DNA from: Pseudomonadota bacterium | GTDB lineage: Bacteria; Pseudomonadota; Alphaproteobacteria; Rhizobiales; Hyphomicrobiaceae | NCBI GenBank assembly: GCA_023426855.1 | Contig: JAEZBU010000082.1 | Span: forward strand, 1 to 7,866 | DNA: 7,866 bases | Direction: 5' to 3' | Program-made: the position numbers and the translations under genes | Notes under the pieces: model-generated | The model's input: only the letters and a program-made list of their open reading frames with translations | Databases searched by the model: none | What the model was told of the DNA's origin: nothing | Shown: in pieces, positions 4,667 through 7,866 of the stretch | How positions within the stretch are numbered: position 1 is the stretch's first letter | How the letters are laid out: each line of letters starts with the position of its first letter

Positions 4667-5959
4667 ATGGCGAACGTCGTCGTAGTCGGCGCCCAGTGGG
4701 GCGACGAAGGCAAAGGCAAGATCGTTGACTGGCTCTCGGAGCGCGCGGATGTCGTCGTCCGCTTCCAGGGTGGTCATAACGCCGGCCATACGCTCGTCAT
4801 CGGCGGTCAGACATACAAGCTTTCGCTGCTGCCGTCCGGCGTGGTGCGCCCGGGCAAGCTGGGCATCATTGGCAATGGCGTGGTCATCGATCCGTGGGCG
4901 CTGGCCGAGGAGATCGAGCGCCTGGAGAAGCAGGGCGTTTCGGTTTCGCGCGAAAACCTGCGGGTTGCCGAAAACGCAACGCTGATCCTGCCGCTGCATC
5001 GCGAGCTGGACCAGATTCGCGAGGGCGCGGCGGGCGATGGGCGGATCGGCACAACAGGGCGCGGCATTGGTCCAGCTTACGAGGACAAGGTCGGCCGGCG
5101 GGCGATCCGGGTGCAGGATCTGAAGAACCTGGACACCCTCGGCGCCAAGGTCGATCGCATTCTCGTTCACCATAACGCGCTGCGGAAGGGGCTTGGACAG
5201 CCGGAAATCTCCAAGGACGACCTGATCGCGGAGCTGACCGCAGTGGCGCCGAAGATTCTGCCGTTTATGGATGTGACCTGGGAGCTGCTCGACCAGAAGT
5301 GGCGCGCAGGCAAGCGGATCCTGTTTGAAGGCGCACAGGGCGCGCTGCTCGACGTCGATCACGGCACCTATCCGTTCGTGACGTCATCGAACACGGTTGC
5401 GGGACAGGCGGCGACCGGCGCGGGCATGGGCCCGCGGTCGGTGGGTTATGTGCTCGGCATCGCCAAGGCCTATACGACGCGCGTCGGCTCCGGGCCGTTC
5501 CCGACGGAGCTTGCCAATGAACTCGGCGACGAGATCGGACGCCGCGGGCATGAATTTGGCACGGTCACGGGCCGCAAACGGCGTTGCGGCTGGTTCGACG
5601 CATGCCTGGTTCGGCAGGTGACGAAGGTGTCCGGCATCGACGGTATCGCGCTGACCAAGCTCGATGTTCTCGATGGCTTCGACGAACTGAAGGTCTGCAT
5701 CGGCTATACGCTCGATGGTGAGCGCATCGACCGGCTACCCGCTGGCCACAATGCGCAAGCGCGCGTGCAGCCGATCTATGAGACCTTTGAGGGCTGGAAG
5801 GGCTCGACGCGCGGCGCGCGCTCGTGGGCCGATCTGCCGGCGCAGGCGGTCAAGTACGTGCGCACGATCGAAGAGCTGATCGAGTGCCCGGTGACGCTGC
5901 TGTCGACCAGCCCGGAGCGCGACGACACCATCCTGATGCGCGATCCGTTCGCGGATTGA
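4667..5959 (+). CDS. purA: Adenylosuccinate synthetase
   Basis: This enzyme joins IMP and aspartate using GTP to make adenylosuccinate, the first committed step from IMP to AMP, in the cytoplasm. The 430-residue length is normal for the family. The GTP-binding loop QWGDEGKGK (10-18) contains catalytic D13, and GHNAGHT (36-42) contains catalytic H41. TTGRGIGPAY (129-138) is the IMP-site signature, and the C-terminal half carries EGAQG..LD.DHGTYPFVTSSNT and LTKLDVLDG, typical of the family. Start choice: an in-frame ATG at 4661 directly abuts GGGG, whereas the ATG at 4667 has this GGGG six bases upstream and gives the family-typical MANVVVVGAQWGDEG start, so 4667 is preferred. It is preceded by a structured leader and ends converging on a GNAT gene. 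Nothing is missing or broken. Confidence 0.97.
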   Translation: MANVVVVGAQWGDEGKGKIVDWLSERADVVVRFQGGHNAGHTLVIGGQTYKLSLLPSGVVRPGKLGIIGNGVVIDPWALAEEIERLEKQGVSVSRENLRVAENATLILPLHRELDQIREGAAGDGRIGTTGRGIGPAYEDKVGRRAIRVQDLKNLDTLGAKVDRILVHHNALRKGLGQPEISKDDLIAELTAVAPKILPFMDVTWELLDQKWRAGKRILFEGAQGALLDVDHGTYPFVTSSNTVAGQAATGAGMGPRSVGYVLGIAKAYTTRVGSGPFPTELANELGDEIGRRGHEFGTVTGRKRRCGWFDACLVRQVTKVSGIDGIALTKLDVLDGFDELKVCIGYTLDGERIDRLPAGHNAQARVQPIYETFEGWKGSTRGARSWADLPAQAVKYVRTIEELIECPVTLLSTSPERDDTILMRDPFAD

Positions 5960-5976
5960 GCGTGGGCCTATTGCGG

Positions 5977-5998
5977 CGGGCGGGGTGATCTCCGCCCG
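5977..5998. terminator. GC-rich hairpin between convergent purA and GNAT genes
   Basis: CGGGCGG (5977-5983) and CCGCCCG (5992-5998) form a perfect 7-bp stem that extends inward by a G-T and a G-C pair to a TGAT loop. It starts 18 bp after the purA stop and lies 9 bp beyond the leftward GNAT stop. There is no T-run on either side. It is a plausible shared terminator for the two convergent genes. Confidence 0.5.
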
Positions 5999-6007
5999 AC
6001 CGTGCGC

Positions 6008-6505
6008 TCAGGCGCCCGCGATCAGGCCGCGGAATTCCGCCAAGGCACTGGGCTGCAGCGCGGCGCCCAGGATACGTGCAGGATCGACCGGACCCGGTAG
6101 CGTGATCTGTCCGGGCGTCACGCGCACGAAGCCGAAGCGCTCGTAGTAGGGCGGATCACCGACCAGCAGGACCAGTTTGACACCTGCCTGCTTTGCGAGT
6201 TCCAGGCCTTCTGCAATCAGCCGCCGGCCATAACCTTTGCCGGCGTGCTCCGGTTCGACTGCCAGCGGCCCGAGCAGCAACGCGCCGGACTTGCCGCCGA
6301 CCGTGACGGCAGTGAAGCGGATCGCGGCCACCATCCGGCCATCCAGCACGGCCTTCAGGCAGAAGTCGGAAATGTCCGGCGTGCCCTCGCGGATGCGGTA
6401 AGCGGTGCGGGTGAACCGTCCGGGCCCGAAAACGCGGGCGTGCAGCGCTGAAATCTGGGGCATGTCGAGCGGCTGGACGTGCCGGATCTCGATATCGACG
6501 GCCAT
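6008..6505 (-). CDS. GNAT N-acetyltransferase, YhbS-like
   Basis: This 165-residue protein is a GNAT-fold acyltransferase, which moves an acetyl group from acetyl-CoA to an amine. The acetyl-CoA-binding segment is LLLGPLAVEPEHAGKGYGRRLI (77-97), with the pyrophosphate loop AGKGYG (88-93). The usual Gln or Arg at the first position of that loop is Ala here. GLELAKQAG and LLVGDPPYYERFGF (113-126) follow, the latter a hallmark of the YhbS-type group (COG3153 as I recall it). The length is normal and the substrate unknown. The ATG at 6505 follows an AAGAG-like site. It reads leftward, convergent with purA. The Nudix gene lies 202 bp upstream on the same strand, too far to assume an operon, and the gap shows no clear promoter or gene. 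Confidence 0.88.
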   Translation of the reverse strand: MAVDIEIRHVQPLDMPQISALHARVFGPGRFTRTAYRIREGTPDISDFCLKAVLDGRMVAAIRFTAVTVGGKSGALLLGPLAVEPEHAGKGYGRRLIAEGLELAKQAGVKLVLLVGDPPYYERFGFVRVTPGQITLPGPVDPARILGAALQPSALAEFRGLIAGA

Positions 6506-6707
6506 GGGCGGTTACTCTTGCAGGCGGACTGTCGGGACTTGGTGGGCGTGGTCGCAGCATCGAGCTGCGGGGCGCGCAGCGGCGCGCATCGAGGGTCAGC
6601 CTCGTCGCAAGTCAAACACCGGCGCTGTCAGGTCGCTCATCATGGCGCAATTGCTCTAGCAGGCTCGCCTATTCGGGTCCAGTGCGCGCTTAATCTCGGT
6701 AAACCGC

Positions 6708-7169
6708 TCACCACGTTTCGGCGCGCAGTGCGCCATCGAGGATTTCGGCCAGCCGGCGGCGCACCGGGGCAACGACGCCCTCGGGCAGCGCGTCGCGAGG
6801 AAAGAAGCCTTGCTCGGCGATCTCATAGTTCGGCTGAGGGATGCGCGGCTGGGTCCATTGGCGCACTACGAACAGCACGATGTGATCGGACGGGAAGGAG
6901 CGGAAGTTCGTAAAAACGCCGATCAACTCGGGCGGCGCAGTCATGACGATACCGGCTTCTTCCTCCAGCTCTCGGGTCAGCGCGGTGGCGACCGGTTCAT
7001 TGCGCTCGACGCCGCCGCCGGGGAAGTGCCAGCCGGGCCGATAGGTGTGCCGGATCAGCAGGACGCGATCATCCGCGTCGAGCACGACACCCTGCGCACC
7101 CATGGTCAGCCCGCGTGTCATGCGCCAATAGCGCTGCACAATGCGTCGCGTGATCCTTGGCCAGGGCAA
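6708..7169 (-). CDS. Nudix hydrolase with TTG start
   Basis: This 153-residue protein is a Nudix-family hydrolase, which cleaves nucleoside diphosphates linked to another group (X), usually with magnesium. The complete Nudix box GX5EX7REUXEEXGU is at 52-74: G52, E58, R66, E67, E70, E71, G73. The preceding GWHFPGGGVERNE is typical. No residue pattern fixes the substrate. The start is TTG at 7169: the strong site GAAGGAG lies seven bases upstream and an in-frame TGA stands just before, so no longer form is possible. Internal GTG or ATG codons (residues 11, 17, 23) lack such a site. The N-terminal 20 residues are basic (RITRRIVQRYWRMTR). It is divergent from the phosphoesterase gene across 104 bp. 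Confidence 0.9.
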   Translation of the reverse strand: MPWPRITRRIVQRYWRMTRGLTMGAQGVVLDADDRVLLIRHTYRPGWHFPGGGVERNEPVATALTRELEEEAGIVMTAPPELIGVFTNFRSFPSDHIVLFVVRQWTQPRIPQPNYEIAEQGFFPRDALPEGVVAPVRRRLAEILDGALRAETW

Positions 7170-7179
7170 TCCTTGTCTC

Positions 7180-7196
7180 CTTCACGCGTCGTGAGG
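7180..7196. promoter_or_regulatory. Palindrome overlapping the Nudix ribosome binding site
   Basis: TCACG (7182-7186) and CGTGA (7190-7194) are perfect inverted repeats around CGT, extended outward by a T-G wobble and a C-G pair. It overlaps the Nudix ribosome binding site (7177-7183, complement). It could be a repressor site in the 104-bp divergent intergenic region or a small RNA hairpin limiting translation. Short palindromes of this size also arise by chance in GC-rich DNA. Confidence 0.2.
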
Positions 7197-7273
7197 CAGC
7201 GCGAGATGTTGGGCCGCGCGCGCGCCGATACATGTTACCAATGACCGAAACACCCTGAACCCGTCGAGCGCTG

Positions 7274-7866
7274 ATGCAGTCCGAAACGACTTTTGCCCAT
7301 TTGTCCGATGTTCATTTGGCGCCGCTGGCCGGTTTCTGGCCGCATCACTGGAATGCAAAGCGGCTGCTCGGATATGCCAACTGGACGGTGCGGCGACGCA
7401 AGACACACTTGCGCGAAGTGGTCGACCGGCTGGTCGCGGACCTGCGGCATCAGCATGTCGATCATATCCTGGTCAGTGGCGATCTGGTGAATATCGGTCT
7501 GCCGCGCGAGTACGAGAATGCGCTGGCTTGGCTGCATGCGCTGGGGTCGCCGGAACGGGTGTCGGTGGTGCCCGGCAATCATGACATCTACACGCGCCTG
7601 CGCGGGCATCCGGGCGTGGCGCGATGGGCGGCTTACATGGCGTCGGATGACTGGGGCGCTGCGTTTGCACCAGGGCCTGGACCACGTTTTCCGTATGTGC
7701 GGCGTATCGGCGACGTGGCGGTGGTTGGGTTGAACTCGGCCGTGCCGACGCCGCCGGGCATAGCATCAGGCGAAGCCGGCGCCGAACAGATCGAAAATGC
7801 CCGGGCAATTCTGAAGCAGCTCGGCAGCAAGTCGCTGTTCCGGCTGGTGATGATCCATCATCCGCC
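7274..7866 (+). CDS. Calcineurin-like metallophosphoesterase (3' end cut by window)
   Basis: This is the N-terminal part (197 full codons, no stop reached) of a calcineurin-like metallophosphoesterase. Visible metal-site motifs are DxH (D12, H14 in HLSDVHL), GD (D70 in VSGDLVN), GNHD (101-104 in VVPGNHDIY) and the HH near the window end (H194, H195 in MIHHP). The order and spacing fit the family, whose members hydrolyse phosphodiesters such as cyclic nucleotides or nucleotide-lipid intermediates. The substrate here is not known. There is no signal peptide, so it is probably cytoplasmic. The ATG at 7274 is the first possible start after an in-frame TGA at 7256-7258; its ribosome binding site is weak. 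It is divergent from the Nudix gene. The remaining metal ligand (GHxH region) should lie beyond the edge. Confidence 0.92.
   Translation, partial: MQSETTFAHLSDVHLAPLAGFWPHHWNAKRLLGYANWTVRRRKTHLREVVDRLVADLRHQHVDHILVSGDLVNIGLPREYENALAWLHALGSPERVSVVPGNHDIYTRLRGHPGVARWAAYMASDDWGAAFAPGPGPRFPYVRRIGDVAVVGLNSAVPTPPGIASGEAGAEQIENARAILKQLGSKSLFRLVMIHHP

Noticed and set aside
4649..5362. Open frame of 237 codons on the minus strand opposite purA
   Set aside because: It lies wholly against the conserved purA coding region, has no recognisable domain, and is the usual by-product of high-GC codon use.
6506..6707. Possible small gene on the minus strand (15 codons from ATGATG near 6643)
   Set aside because: Too short, without a convincing ribosome binding site; the 202-bp stretch shows no other gene, tRNA or clear hairpin.
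7214..7223. Alternating GC run as a functional or Z-DNA element
   Set aside because: Short alternating GC runs are common in DNA of this composition and nothing else supports a role.

Overview
This window looks like chromosomal DNA of an alphaproteobacterium, most likely a rhizobial-type one (Hyphomicrobiales, perhaps the Bradyrhizobium/Afipia/Rhodopseudomonas side). The reasons are a near-canonical CtrA of 231 residues, a small secreted four-cysteine protein of a kind I recall from those genomes, high GC in the coding regions, and closely packed genes. The genus assignment is inference. No mobile element, CRISPR array, tRNA or rRNA gene was seen.

Left part (1-1630): the cell-cycle regulator ctrA ends in a textbook intrinsic terminator. 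It is followed by a YcbL/glyoxalase II-like metallo-beta-lactamase-fold hydrolase, then a perfect hairpin that separates it from a convergent small secreted-protein gene.

Middle part (1628-4510), the most interesting: a roughly 180-bp divergent intergenic region holds several dyads, including one resembling a lux/tra box. From it, the secreted-protein gene reads left and a luxR-luxI-type pair reads right, with only 16 bp between the two lux genes. The LuxR-type protein keeps all six signature residues of the acyl-homoserine-lactone pocket but has a degenerate DNA-binding domain. The LuxI-type protein keeps seven of ten family-invariant residues and replaces the other three. A short-chain dehydrogenase gene follows 101 bp later. 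The simplest reading is a self-contained quorum-sensing circuit that has diverged from the textbook type in both signal synthesis and DNA recognition.

Right part (4511-7866): a long hairpin and a GC-rich leader with mutually exclusive pairings precede purA (adenylosuccinate synthetase). One of those pairings would cover the purA ribosome binding site. purA converges on a YhbS-like GNAT acetyltransferase. Next is a Nudix hydrolase on the same strand as the GNAT gene, starting with TTG. Divergent from the Nudix gene is a calcineurin-like metallophosphoesterase cut off by the right edge. The 202 bp between the GNAT and Nudix genes (6506-6707) show nothing I can call.
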